DNA from: Larkinella bovis
GTDB taxonomy: Bacteria > Bacteroidota > Bacteroidia > Cytophagales > Spirosomataceae
Direction: 5' to 3'
Length of the DNA stretch: 64,000 nt
NCBI RefSeq assembly: GCF_042655385.1
Contig: NZ_JBHSMA010000017.1
Location: 1-64,000, forward strand
Position numbers and translations under genes: made by a program. The notes beneath the pieces were generated by a model. That model was not told where the DNA came from. It searched no databases and saw only the letters and a program-made list of their open reading frames with translations. This document shows positions 1 to 8,047 of this stretch, piece by piece (positions within the stretch are counted from its first letter, which is position 1; each line of letters begins with the position of its first letter).

Positions 1-10
1 TTTTAATCAA

Positions 11-3000
11 TTACAACCCAATCTGCAGGCCGAACATCCAGGTGGTCGGTTTGGGGTAGTTGTGCCAGATCATCCCCTGCGAGAAGGCACTGTTGCCATC
101 GCCCTGGTTGGTCGGCGTTACTTCCGGATCACCCACGATCGGATCATCCACTAACAAAAAGAAGTTCTGCACCGTCGCATACGCTCTGAGCCGGTTGAGC
201 TTCAGTTTGCTCGTCACATGACTCGGGAAGCTGTAGCCCAGCAGCAGGTTGCGGCCCCGCAGAAACGAGCCGTCCTTGATCCAGTGGCTGTCCACGTTGG
301 TCACATACCCCGCCCGCGTGTCGCGGATCTCGGCAATCATCGTGTTCTGGTTCTGGGGGGTCCAGGCGTTCAGTACCGAGGTGTAGCTGTTGGCCAGCGC
401 CTGGCGGTCTTCGCTCGGGTGCAGGTTCATCAGCATCACATCATTGCCGTAGGAAAACTGCGTCTCCAGCGTCAGATCGAAGCTCTTGTAGCGGAACGTG
501 TTGGTAAAGGCCCCCCAGCTTTTGGGGCTGCCATTGCCAATGATGCTGCGGTCGGCGTCGGTGATGGCTTTGTCGCCATTGACATCCAGGTATTTGATGT
601 CCCCCGGCAGAATCGTCAAGCCGTTGCGGTAGCTGGTGAACTTGGCAGCTTCCTCCCGCTCGGCTTCACTCCAGACTCCCAGCCGCGTCAGGCCCCAGAA
701 AGCGCCCACCGGCTCGCCGATGCGGATGACGTTGGTGGGATTGGTAAAGTTAGGTCCCCCCACGTTGAAGATGTCCGAGGGCGTCGCCAATGTAAGCACC
801 TTGTTGCGGTTGAAGGAAATGTTGAAGGTGGTGTTCCACTGAAAACCGCCCGCATCGATATTGACCGTGTTCAACCCAAATTCAAAGCCTTTGTTCTGCA
901 TCGAGCCCACGTTCCGGCGGATGGTGGCGTAACCGCTGGTGCGGGGTACGGGGGCATCCAGGAGCATGTCGGTGGTTTTGCGGTAGTAGTAGTCAGCTTC
1001 CAGGTTAATGCGGCCTTTCAGTAAACCCAGTTCAACGCCAATGTCGGTCTGGGCGGTTTTTTCCCAGCGCAAATCCGGGTTGGCCAACCGGCTGAGGCCC
1101 GTTCCCGATACGCGGGCGTCCCCATAGATGGTGGCGTAGTTGGAGCTCAGCAAGGAAAGCGAGGAATACGGCGGGATCTCGGAGTTACCCGTCAGACCGA
1201 AACTGGTGCGTAGCTTCAGGTTGGAGATGATCGAGTTGCCCTTCAGGAATTCCTCTTCGGAAGCTCGCCAGGCCAAAGCTGCCGAGGGAAAGAAGGCAAA
1301 CTTATGGTTTTCCCCGAACTTGGAAGAACCATCGGCCCGGCCCGTCACCGTCAGCAAATACTTCTCCACAAAGCTGTAGTTGATCCGACCGAAGTAGGAG
1401 TTGAACGAGAACCGCGAAGCGCCTGAACTCACGCCCGGATTGGTCGCTCCGGCCCCCAGGTTATTGAAACCAAAGTAGTCGGTAGCGAAGTTGTTGACAC
1501 TGGCACTGATGCTGAAGATGTTAGTTTCCTGCCAGGAAATCCCCAGCAGGGCATTGATCGAGTGCTTTTCGTTGAACTGCTTGTTGTAGGTCAAATAGTT
1601 CTCCAGCGACCAGAACGACTCCTTGCGGTTGCTGGCCGAAGCATTCCCGTTGCCCCCAATGTTCAGCGTCCGGGTTTGGGACTGGTTGTTTTCCTGGGTC
1701 TGGATGTTGGTGCCCAGAATTGTGCGCATCTCCAGGCCCGGGGCGAAGGTGATGTTGGAATACAAGCTTCCCAGCGTCGTCTGCGTGTTCAGGATGTATT
1801 TACGACCCATCAGGCGGTGAACCGAGCTCATGGTGCCTTCGGCAAAGGGGAAGTCGCGGTTGTTGGCGTAGGTGCCATCCTGGTACTTGACCGGCAGGAA
1901 GGGAAAGTCTTCCACAATCTGGCGCGCTACGGCATCGCCCTGATCCACAATGTTCTCCGACTGGTTGTTATAACTGAGCGTCCCGCCGATTTTCAGCCAT
2001 TTCTTGACCTGATCATCGATGGTGAAGCGGCCCGAGTAGCGTTTCATGTAGGAGGTCTTGACCAGCCCCTGATCATCGCGGTAGCCCAGAGAGATCGAGT
2101 ACTGGGTGCGTTCGTTCCCCCCGCTGAAACCCAGCTGGTGGTTCTGTGACAACTTGTTCTGGGTTGCCTCTTCCAGCCAGTTTGTGTCATATTTCGGGCT
2201 GCCATCGGGATTCCAGACCCGGGGGTCGGTCCGGCGGAGTTTGGGGTTCAGATACGCCCACTTGCCAGCCGCCCAACCCACGGGATCATACTTGGCCATG
2301 TTGGCCCAGGCCAGGTCTTCGACGGCCATGTACTGGGCCGTGTTGAGCACCTGGGGCCGGTTGGGACCGATGGTGTTGACGCTGAAGTCGGCGTTGTAGG
2401 TCACCTGGCCTTCGCCGGCTTTGCCCTTCTTGGTGGTCACCAGGATCACCCCGTTGGCGCCCCGCGCCCCGTAAATGGCCGTCGAGGAGGCATCCTTGAG
2501 CACTTCCACCGAGACAATGTCGTTGGGGTTGATGTAGTCGATAGCCGAGCTAAACTGGTTCTGGGTGCCCTGGGGCAGCATTACCCCGTCCACTACATAC
2601 AGCGGGTTGTTCGAGGAGTTGATGGAGCTGAAACCCCGCACGCGGATGGTGGTCCGGCCCCCGGGACGACCCGAGTTGGTGTTGACCTGCACACCGGGCA
2701 TACGCCCCGAGAGGGCCTGTTGCAGCGAGGGAGCAGGGCGTTCCTTCAGTTCAGCTTCCTTGACGGTGCCGACGGCCCCGGTCAAATCGCTTTTCTTGGC
2801 GGTTCCGTAGCCGATGACCACGATTTCTTCCAGAACTTTGTCATCCGCTTTCAGGCTAATGTCAATCGCAGCGCGCGAACCAACATTGACTTCCTGAGAG
2901 AGGTAACCCACGAAGGAGAAGACCAGCGTGCCGCCATTATCGGGAACATCGATCCGGTACGCTCCATTGGCATCGGTGACGGTTCCGCGCTGGGTGCCTT

Positions 3001-3229
3001 TGAGGACAATACTCACACCCGGCAGGGGGGAATTGGTTTCGTCGGTAACTTTTCCCGTCAGGGTGCGGTCGACGGTTTTGATCGCCCGGAGACTGGTGGA
3101 AGCCAGGGCGCGGTTGGGGGTGGCAGCCGCCAGGGCGAAGTGAGAACAGGTAGCAGCCAGCAGGAGTTGAGGCACACAGACACTCACCACCCTACCCAGC
3201 CGAGCCGGTAGTAGTAAGGGTTTTATCAT
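11..3229 (-). CDS. SusC/RagA-family TonB-dependent outer-membrane transporter
   Basis: This 1072-residue outer-membrane receptor would import oligosaccharides or similar ligands using TonB energy. A hydrophobic N-terminal signal segment (about residues 1-35) is followed by a carboxypeptidase-like beta-sandwich (about 57-130, starting LTGKVTDETNSPLPGVSI). The TonB-box-like stretch EEIVVIGYGTAKKSDLTGAV comes next, then a plug domain with the typical VRGFSSIN and PLYVVDGV motifs, then a long beta-barrel. It has no STN domain, unlike the second SusC at 35264, so direct sigma/FecR signalling is unlikely. The stop codon lies 10 bases from the window edge. SusC genes are normally followed by susD, which here would lie just outside the left edge. 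The ATG start is preceded by an AT-rich leader. Family assignment is secure; the substrate cannot be told. Confidence 0.95.
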   Translation of the reverse strand: MIKPLLLPARLGRVVSVCVPQLLLAATCSHFALAAATPNRALASTSLRAIKTVDRTLTGKVTDETNSPLPGVSIVLKGTQRGTVTDANGAYRIDVPDNGGTLVFSFVGYLSQEVNVGSRAAIDISLKADDKVLEEIVVIGYGTAKKSDLTGAVGTVKEAELKERPAPSLQQALSGRMPGVQVNTNSGRPGGRTTIRVRGFSSINSSNNPLYVVDGVMLPQGTQNQFSSAIDYINPNDIVSVEVLKDASSTAIYGARGANGVILVTTKKGKAGEGQVTYNADFSVNTIGPNRPQVLNTAQYMAVEDLAWANMAKYDPVGWAAGKWAYLNPKLRRTDPRVWNPDGSPKYDTNWLEEATQNKLSQNHQLGFSGGNERTQYSISLGYRDDQGLVKTSYMKRYSGRFTIDDQVKKWLKIGGTLSYNNQSENIVDQGDAVARQIVEDFPFLPVKYQDGTYANNRDFPFAEGTMSSVHRLMGRKYILNTQTTLGSLYSNITFAPGLEMRTILGTNIQTQENNQSQTRTLNIGGNGNASASNRKESFWSLENYLTYNKQFNEKHSINALLGISWQETNIFSISASVNNFATDYFGFNNLGAGATNPGVSSGASRFSFNSYFGRINYSFVEKYLLTVTGRADGSSKFGENHKFAFFPSAALAWRASEEEFLKGNSIISNLKLRTSFGLTGNSEIPPYSSLSLLSSNYATIYGDARVSGTGLSRLANPDLRWEKTAQTDIGVELGLLKGRINLEADYYYRKTTDMLLDAPVPRTSGYATIRRNVGSMQNKGFEFGLNTVNIDAGGFQWNTTFNISFNRNKVLTLATPSDIFNVGGPNFTNPTNVIRIGEPVGAFWGLTRLGVWSEAEREEAAKFTSYRNGLTILPGDIKYLDVNGDKAITDADRSIIGNGSPKSWGAFTNTFRYKSFDLTLETQFSYGNDVMLMNLHPSEDRQALANSYTSVLNAWTPQNQNTMIAEIRDTRAGYVTNVDSHWIKDGSFLRGRNLLLGYSFPSHVTSKLKLNRLRAYATVQNFFLLVDDPIVGDPEVTPTNQGDGNSAFSQGMIWHNYPKPTTWMFGLQIGL

Positions 3230-3689
3230 AAATGATCAGAACCGTATTGCTACGGAAATTAATAGATTGGTAGTAAATGATAAAAAAACGCGATTTTTTT
3301 GTAAATCTAGTGAATTACAAAATTCTAATTATACGATGGGACTGTAATTTGTAAAAAATTTAATAATAGTTGTAATAATTGAACTATAGAACCTACTTAT
3401 TTGAGGTAACGCCCGAACGCAAGGGCTCCAGATCAGACGCATAGTCCGGCACAAATACTTCTCCCATGCCACCGATAACATATTAAAAATCAATAAGATA
3501 ACAATCGGTTGACTTTTGTTAAGAAAACGGGCTCTGCCCCAACCTATCCTTCCTGGATCCGTTTTTGTCTGGTGTTCTCAAATTCCTGAACAAACCTGGA
3601 TACGCCGGAGTCGTTCCCAGCCGTTCAATCACCCGGTTTTGGCAGAAAATACCGCCCTTGGTCCATCAGGGCAGATCGGAAGGACAAAT
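3230..3689. other. Intergenic region, AT-rich leader of the SusC gene
   Basis: No convincing gene is present. The first ~160 bases next to the SusC start (3230-3390) are strikingly AT-rich, with runs of A and T, and probably hold the promoter and 5' leader of the minus-strand SusC gene. I could not fix a single clear TAnnTTTG box. The 99-codon plus-strand frame at 3516-3815 runs through a terminator and into the GH130 gene, and is judged spurious. Confidence 0.5.
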
Positions 3690-3724
3690 AAAAACCGCAC
3701 CCGAGGGCCTCGGGTGCGGTTTTT
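3690..3724 (-). terminator. Strong intrinsic terminator after the GH130/GT4 operon
   Basis: A perfect 16-bp stem (arms 3690-3705 and 3709-3724) closes on a GGC loop. The GC-rich core is flanked by AAAAA on one side and TTTTT on the other, so it can act in both directions. It begins 19 bases past the stop of the minus-strand GH130 gene, whose transcript would end in a T-rich tail here. Confidence 0.9.
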
Positions 3725-3742
3725 ATTTGAAAGGAAATGGAA

Positions 3743-5233
3743 TTACATCCTTTGGTCTTCGATACCGACTTCAACCGGCTTTTGGCTGCTGGTCAATTCA
3801 TTAAGCAATTCCTGAACATTAACGGTAGCAAAACTACTGGCATAGTCGGACATCGCATACGGGATAATCAGGTCATTCCCGTTGATAATCCCCCCGCAAC
3901 TATAGACGACATTCGGTACGTATCCTTCGCGTTCATTCTCGTCGGGGCTCAACAGTGGTTCTTTTGTCCGGCCAATGACAATGCTGGGATCATTTAAATC
4001 CAGTAAAAAAGCGCCAATGGCATACTTTCGCATGGGGCCAACCCCGTGACTAAGCACCAGCCAGCCCGCTTCGGTTTCGATGGGGGAACCGCAGTTACCG
4101 AGCTGAACAAATTCCCAATGATAAGTCGGTTTCAGCAGAACTTCTTTCGATTGCCAGAAATATAGGTCATCGGAGTACATCAGGTAAATGTTCTCTCCAT
4201 CCTGGCGTGAAAGCATCGCATACCGCCCATTGATTTTCCGGGGAAACAACGCCATCCCCTTGTTCTGCACTTCGGCCCCGTTCAGGGTATTGATACTGAA
4301 GTGCGTAAAATCCTTGGTCATGAGCAGTTGCGGAAAGGTCACCTGACCGTTGTAGGCTGTATAGGTCGCATAGTAGGTCACTTCGCCATCGTCATCGACA
4401 AACCGCACAAAGCGGGCATCTTCAATCCCGTTGGTTTCGTTGGGCGAAGTCGGAAAAATACAGCGTTCATCCAGGCTCTGGTCGTCGTCAAAATCAAGTT
4501 CGTAGTTCGACCGAGCCAGTGTCCGCAAACTACTTGCAATAGACTCGTACTCAACATGATGCCGGTATTGACTCAGGACCCGTTTCAGCCGGTCTTCCAT
4601 TTCTTCCAGCGCAAACTCTTCTCCCAAACCGCTCATCATCATGTCCGAAATGGAGTTCGACAGCCGTAGTTCGTAGAGTTTCCGCTCAAACTGCGCCCGA
4701 TTAAACCGGTGATTCGGTACAATTTCCGGAGAGGTAACATACCGCGACGGTTTGCGAAGAATGATTTTACTATCCTGATCGATATAGCCCATGCGGAACG
4801 TGATCGACGAAATATGCCCTTCGCCGGTCGCCCGCATGCTCAGAATGAACCGTTTGAAACCCGGAGGAACGTTGGACTGGTCGGGATGCCATACGATCGA
4901 CGGATTGAATAAGGCCGCCGATTCGAGCGAATATTCCATCGTAAAATACGCACCCAGCAGTAATTTCCGCTCCAGTGACAGCGGCTCGTCGGTCAGGAGC
5001 TGTGGTTTTATATGGTTAAACCGTTTCAGGAAAAACCGCTCCAGTTTATAATGTCGGCTGCCAAATTCACGAATTACTTCGCCTAATTTACGTTCGGCTT
5101 CTTCTTCCGTCATTGCGTTAACCCGGGCAATAATTTTCAGTACACGGGTTGAACTACTCAGTTCAAAAGGTCGGAAAAGAACACGGGTGGGATCGGGCCG
5201 GATTACAATACCGGTTCGGGTTGCCTTGATCAT
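3743..5233 (-). CDS. Glycoside hydrolase family 130 protein (mannoside phosphorylase/mannosidase type)
   Basis: GH130 enzymes cleave beta-mannosidic linkages, mostly by phosphorolysis. The family pattern is visible in GIEDARFVRF (the Asp corresponds to the catalytic acid of the EDPR motif), in YATYTAYNG, in NCGSPIETEAGWLVLSHG, and in the C-terminal PNVVYSCGGII...YAMSDYASSFA segment. The protein has 496 residues from the chosen ATG at 5233. An N-terminal extension of roughly 150 residues makes it longer than the common ~330-residue members, which points to one of the longer GH130 subgroups. The open frame extends nine codons further upstream, but MIKATRTG is the more natural start. No signal peptide is seen, so it should be cytoplasmic. 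It lies ~100 bases downstream of the GT4 gene in the same orientation. Whether it is a phosphorylase or a hydrolase cannot be decided by eye. Confidence 0.85.
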   Translation of the reverse strand: MIKATRTGIVIRPDPTRVLFRPFELSSSTRVLKIIARVNAMTEEEAERKLGEVIREFGSRHYKLERFFLKRFNHIKPQLLTDEPLSLERKLLLGAYFTMEYSLESAALFNPSIVWHPDQSNVPPGFKRFILSMRATGEGHISSITFRMGYIDQDSKIILRKPSRYVTSPEIVPNHRFNRAQFERKLYELRLSNSISDMMMSGLGEEFALEEMEDRLKRVLSQYRHHVEYESIASSLRTLARSNYELDFDDDQSLDERCIFPTSPNETNGIEDARFVRFVDDDGEVTYYATYTAYNGQVTFPQLLMTKDFTHFSINTLNGAEVQNKGMALFPRKINGRYAMLSRQDGENIYLMYSDDLYFWQSKEVLLKPTYHWEFVQLGNCGSPIETEAGWLVLSHGVGPMRKYAIGAFLLDLNDPSIVIGRTKEPLLSPDENEREGYVPNVVYSCGGIINGNDLIIPYAMSDYASSFATVNVQELLNELTSSQKPVEVGIEDQRM

Positions 5234-5334
5234 AGTTAATAAAAATAGTACCGACAGCAAACGAATGGAATAAGGGGCTAAACGGGCGTATCAGACGATC
5301 CCGCTTCACCCCCTCATATTACTGCCTTCAACGT

Positions 5335-7677
5335 TTATACTAACAATGTTAGTGCCGTATTTGCTTTTTCGGTATCAGAAATTTGTTTTTGAGTCAAATG
5401 AAGTTCCGTTAAGGCCAGCAAATAGGCCAGCGTCGATTCGGCCCCCTGATTCTGGTTGACGCGATCCACGTGCAAACCATCCCGGCAACCGCCCGTATTG
5501 GGATCAAAAACCGACAGGCCCAGATCATTATGGCCAGTAAACCATTTGAAGATTTTGGTGGCCCGTTTGAGCCAGATGGCATCGTGCGTCACCCGATAAG
5601 CGGCCAGACAGGCCGAAACCGAACCCTGGGCTTCGAGCGGTTGCTGATCAAAATAAGCCCGTTCGGCTCCTTTGACGTAAAAGCCGTTGGAACCAATCGG
5701 CTGAAAATACCCCGTACTGGATGCACTGCTGCCGGTCATCTGCAAACCAATCAGCCAGGTCAGGCTTTTGACGCCCAACGCCATCACGTTGGCATCCTGC
5801 AAGGTTTCACCGGCGCAAATCAGGGCGTGCGAAAGTTTGGCATTGTCATACGTCAGGTACCCTTCGAACCACGGCCATTCCTTCGACGTGCTGTCGTTGT
5901 ACCGAATCAGCATTTTATCGACCAATTGCTGGAGAATGGTTTTCACCAGCCGGTCGTTCCCAAACCGCTTCAGGTATTCACAGGCCCCCAGAATGCCGAA
6001 CGCCCAGGCCCGGGGCGACGGCAGATCAATCAGCGACGGCAGGGCCTGGTGCAACATCGGCATGGCCCAGGTCACAAGATTTTTATCGGCTGTCCGGCCT
6101 ACACAGGTTCCAAGCGCCCACAGCGCCCGGCCCGTGCTGTCGTCGGAGCCAATATCTTCGAGCCAGCGCCGGTCGTAGCTCATGAAATTCCGGAACTGCC
6201 CGCGTCCCTGAATGTAAGCGTAGTTCAGAAAAGCTGCGTAATTATCCGCCAGTTGTGCCAGTTTACGGTCGCCCAGACCGGCCTCTTCCACCATGACAGC
6301 CAGAATGAGCGCCCGGGCATTGTCGTCGGTGCAGTAACCTTCTTCGTAATGCGGCAAATGGTAGCGGGCGTGCTGAATGATTCCCGTCGAATCAGAAAGA
6401 CGGTAAATATGATCCAGTCGAATCGGCGGTAATTTATAGGTTCCGTTACCGTTTCCGTTCAGCATGGCCAGCGGACTGCCGGGAAGGGCGATGGGCTGCT
6501 GCCGGGCTTCCACGAACGTCTGGACATAACGTTCCATCACCCGCTCCCAAATCATACTCCGGCCCAGCATATAGGCTTTTTTCCGCATTCCGTGCCGCAG
6601 GGATTCGTCACTCATCAGGTTGATGATGGCATCGGCGACGGCCTCCGAATCGTTGAACGGCACCAGGACCCCACGCCCGTCGGCCAGCAACTCCTCGGCA
6701 TGCCAATAGGGGGTCGAAACGACGGCCTTGCCGCATCCGAACGCGTACGACAGGGTTCCCGACGTAATCTGGGCCGGATTCAGGTAGGGCGTAATGTAAA
6801 TATCCGTCGCTCCCAGAAACTCAATCAGGTTGTCCAATTCAACAAACTGATTGAAAAACCGGACGTTATTTTTAACTCCGCAATCCTCCGCCAGCTTTTT
6901 CAAACTCTCCCGGTATACTTCGCCCTGATCGCGAACCAGATTCGGGTGCGTCGCGCCCAGTACGATATAAACCGTATCCGGAAACCGCTCGACAATCCGG
7001 GGCAGGGCCTTGATCACATTTTCAATTCCCTTGTTGGGCGACAAAAGCCCGAAGGTCAGCAACACCTGTTTGCCTTCAATCCCAAACCGGTCCTTGTGAA
7101 AATGCGGATCGACGAAGGGCATATCGGGAATACCGTGGGCAATGACGTCGATTTTATCCTCGGGCACTTCGTAGATATCTTTCAGAAACTGCCGTCCTTT
7201 TTCGGTCATCACAATGACCCGTGCCGACAGATCGGCAATGGTTTTCAACACCATGAGCTGATCCTGATCGGGATTCCGTAAAACCGTGTGAAAAGTCGTG
7301 ACCACGGGCATGGTCAGGTTCCGCAACAAGGTCAGAATGTAGTTCCCCGCCGTTCCGCCATAAATCCCGTATTCGTGTTGCAAACAGACGACTTCGGTAT
7401 TCATCGAGTTCAGAAACTCGGCGGCTTTTTTGTATGAATTCAGATCGTGCTGGTAAAACTCGTAGCGTACTTCTTCCGGATAATCATAACCCTCCGGCAC
7501 ATCATTGACCGACACCACCATCGCCGAAGAGTCCGGATAAAAACCCGTGAACGATTTATACAAATCGGAGGTAAAAGTAGCGATTCCGCATTGCCGAGGA
7601 AGATAATCGCCAATGAATGCGACACTAGTGGGCATGTGCACACTGTGCGCTGCGTTTTGCAATGGGCTAGAATTCAT
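5335..7677 (-). CDS. GT4 glycosyltransferase fused to an alpha-toroid-like C-terminal domain
   Basis: The 780-residue cytoplasmic protein has two parts. Residues ~15-400 form a GT-B fold of family GT4: N-terminal GDYLPRQCGIATFTSDL, a GLLSPNKGIENVIKALP segment typical of the nucleotide-sugar domain, and SGTLSYAFGCGKAVVSTPYW followed by EELL, the usual GT4 donor-binding region. Residues ~425-770 are rich in aromatic helices (EGYCTDDNARALI, PRAWAFGILGACEY, WPWFEGYLTYDNAKLSHAL). They resemble an (alpha/alpha) barrel of the kind found in glycan-active enzymes, but I cannot name the family. The gene is upstream of GH130 in the same operon, suggesting that one makes a mannose-containing product that the other degrades or recycles. 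A second ATG (residue 14, at 7638) is an alternative start. GT4 assignment is firm; substrate and the C-terminal role are open. Confidence 0.8.
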   Translation of the reverse strand: MNSSPLQNAAHSVHMPTSVAFIGDYLPRQCGIATFTSDLYKSFTGFYPDSSAMVVSVNDVPEGYDYPEEVRYEFYQHDLNSYKKAAEFLNSMNTEVVCLQHEYGIYGGTAGNYILTLLRNLTMPVVTTFHTVLRNPDQDQLMVLKTIADLSARVIVMTEKGRQFLKDIYEVPEDKIDVIAHGIPDMPFVDPHFHKDRFGIEGKQVLLTFGLLSPNKGIENVIKALPRIVERFPDTVYIVLGATHPNLVRDQGEVYRESLKKLAEDCGVKNNVRFFNQFVELDNLIEFLGATDIYITPYLNPAQITSGTLSYAFGCGKAVVSTPYWHAEELLADGRGVLVPFNDSEAVADAIINLMSDESLRHGMRKKAYMLGRSMIWERVMERYVQTFVEARQQPIALPGSPLAMLNGNGNGTYKLPPIRLDHIYRLSDSTGIIQHARYHLPHYEEGYCTDDNARALILAVMVEEAGLGDRKLAQLADNYAAFLNYAYIQGRGQFRNFMSYDRRWLEDIGSDDSTGRALWALGTCVGRTADKNLVTWAMPMLHQALPSLIDLPSPRAWAFGILGACEYLKRFGNDRLVKTILQQLVDKMLIRYNDSTSKEWPWFEGYLTYDNAKLSHALICAGETLQDANVMALGVKSLTWLIGLQMTGSSASSTGYFQPIGSNGFYVKGAERAYFDQQPLEAQGSVSACLAAYRVTHDAIWLKRATKIFKWFTGHNDLGLSVFDPNTGGCRDGLHVDRVNQNQGAESTLAYLLALTELHLTQKQISDTEKANTALTLLV

Positions 7678-8047
7678 AATTATTCTAAGGAATAATAGTA
7701 GATAAATTATCCGTATACCGAACTGGTTTAGCGAACAGATGGACAGGCATGCATCTATTAAAGGTTAACCCGGAAGGGGGGTAAGTTGTTTAGCCAATTT
7801 TTGTTTTAATTATCCTGAGCGCACTTTTTTCAACCGGCTCCCTCCGAAAAACCGGCTGCTTCCGCTCATTTTCAGACGAAAAAGAACGGAAAACGCAGTT
7901 TCTGAAGGGATTTGGAAAAGCCGCCCCCGGGGTGATTATCAAAATTGTACATTTTATTTAAAGCCCGGATTGAACAGGCTCCGCACGTTCCTTTCCAAAA
8001 ATCACCCAATTTTAGTACCTTGCGCCCTTATCGTCTGCTCTGTTTTG
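7678..8047. other. Divergent intergenic region between the GT4 operon and the RND transporter
   Basis: Both neighbours are transcribed outward from here, so promoters for both should lie within it. The only box I can point to is TACCTTG at 8016-8022 on the plus strand. The middle part (about 7780-7900) is a pyrimidine/purine-patchy stretch with no coding signal. The frame that extends the transporter gene upstream begins at a TTG at 7970 and is not believed. Confidence 0.5.
8016..8022 (+). promoter_or_regulatory. Probable Bacteroidota -7 promoter box (TACCTTG)
   Basis: TACCTTGCG resembles the TAnnTTTG -7 element of Bacteroidota housekeeping promoters. It lies 25 bases upstream of the ATG at 8048. 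It falls inside the longer TTG-started frame, which argues for the shorter start of the transporter gene. Confidence 0.4.

Noticed and set aside
3516..3815. 99-codon plus-strand frame
   Set aside because: It crosses the strong hairpin at 3690-3724 and overlaps the end of the GH130 gene; no protein-like features.
7970..8047. N-terminal extension of the RND transporter from a TTG
   Set aside because: The added 26 residues do not match the family start, and a promoter-like box lies inside them.
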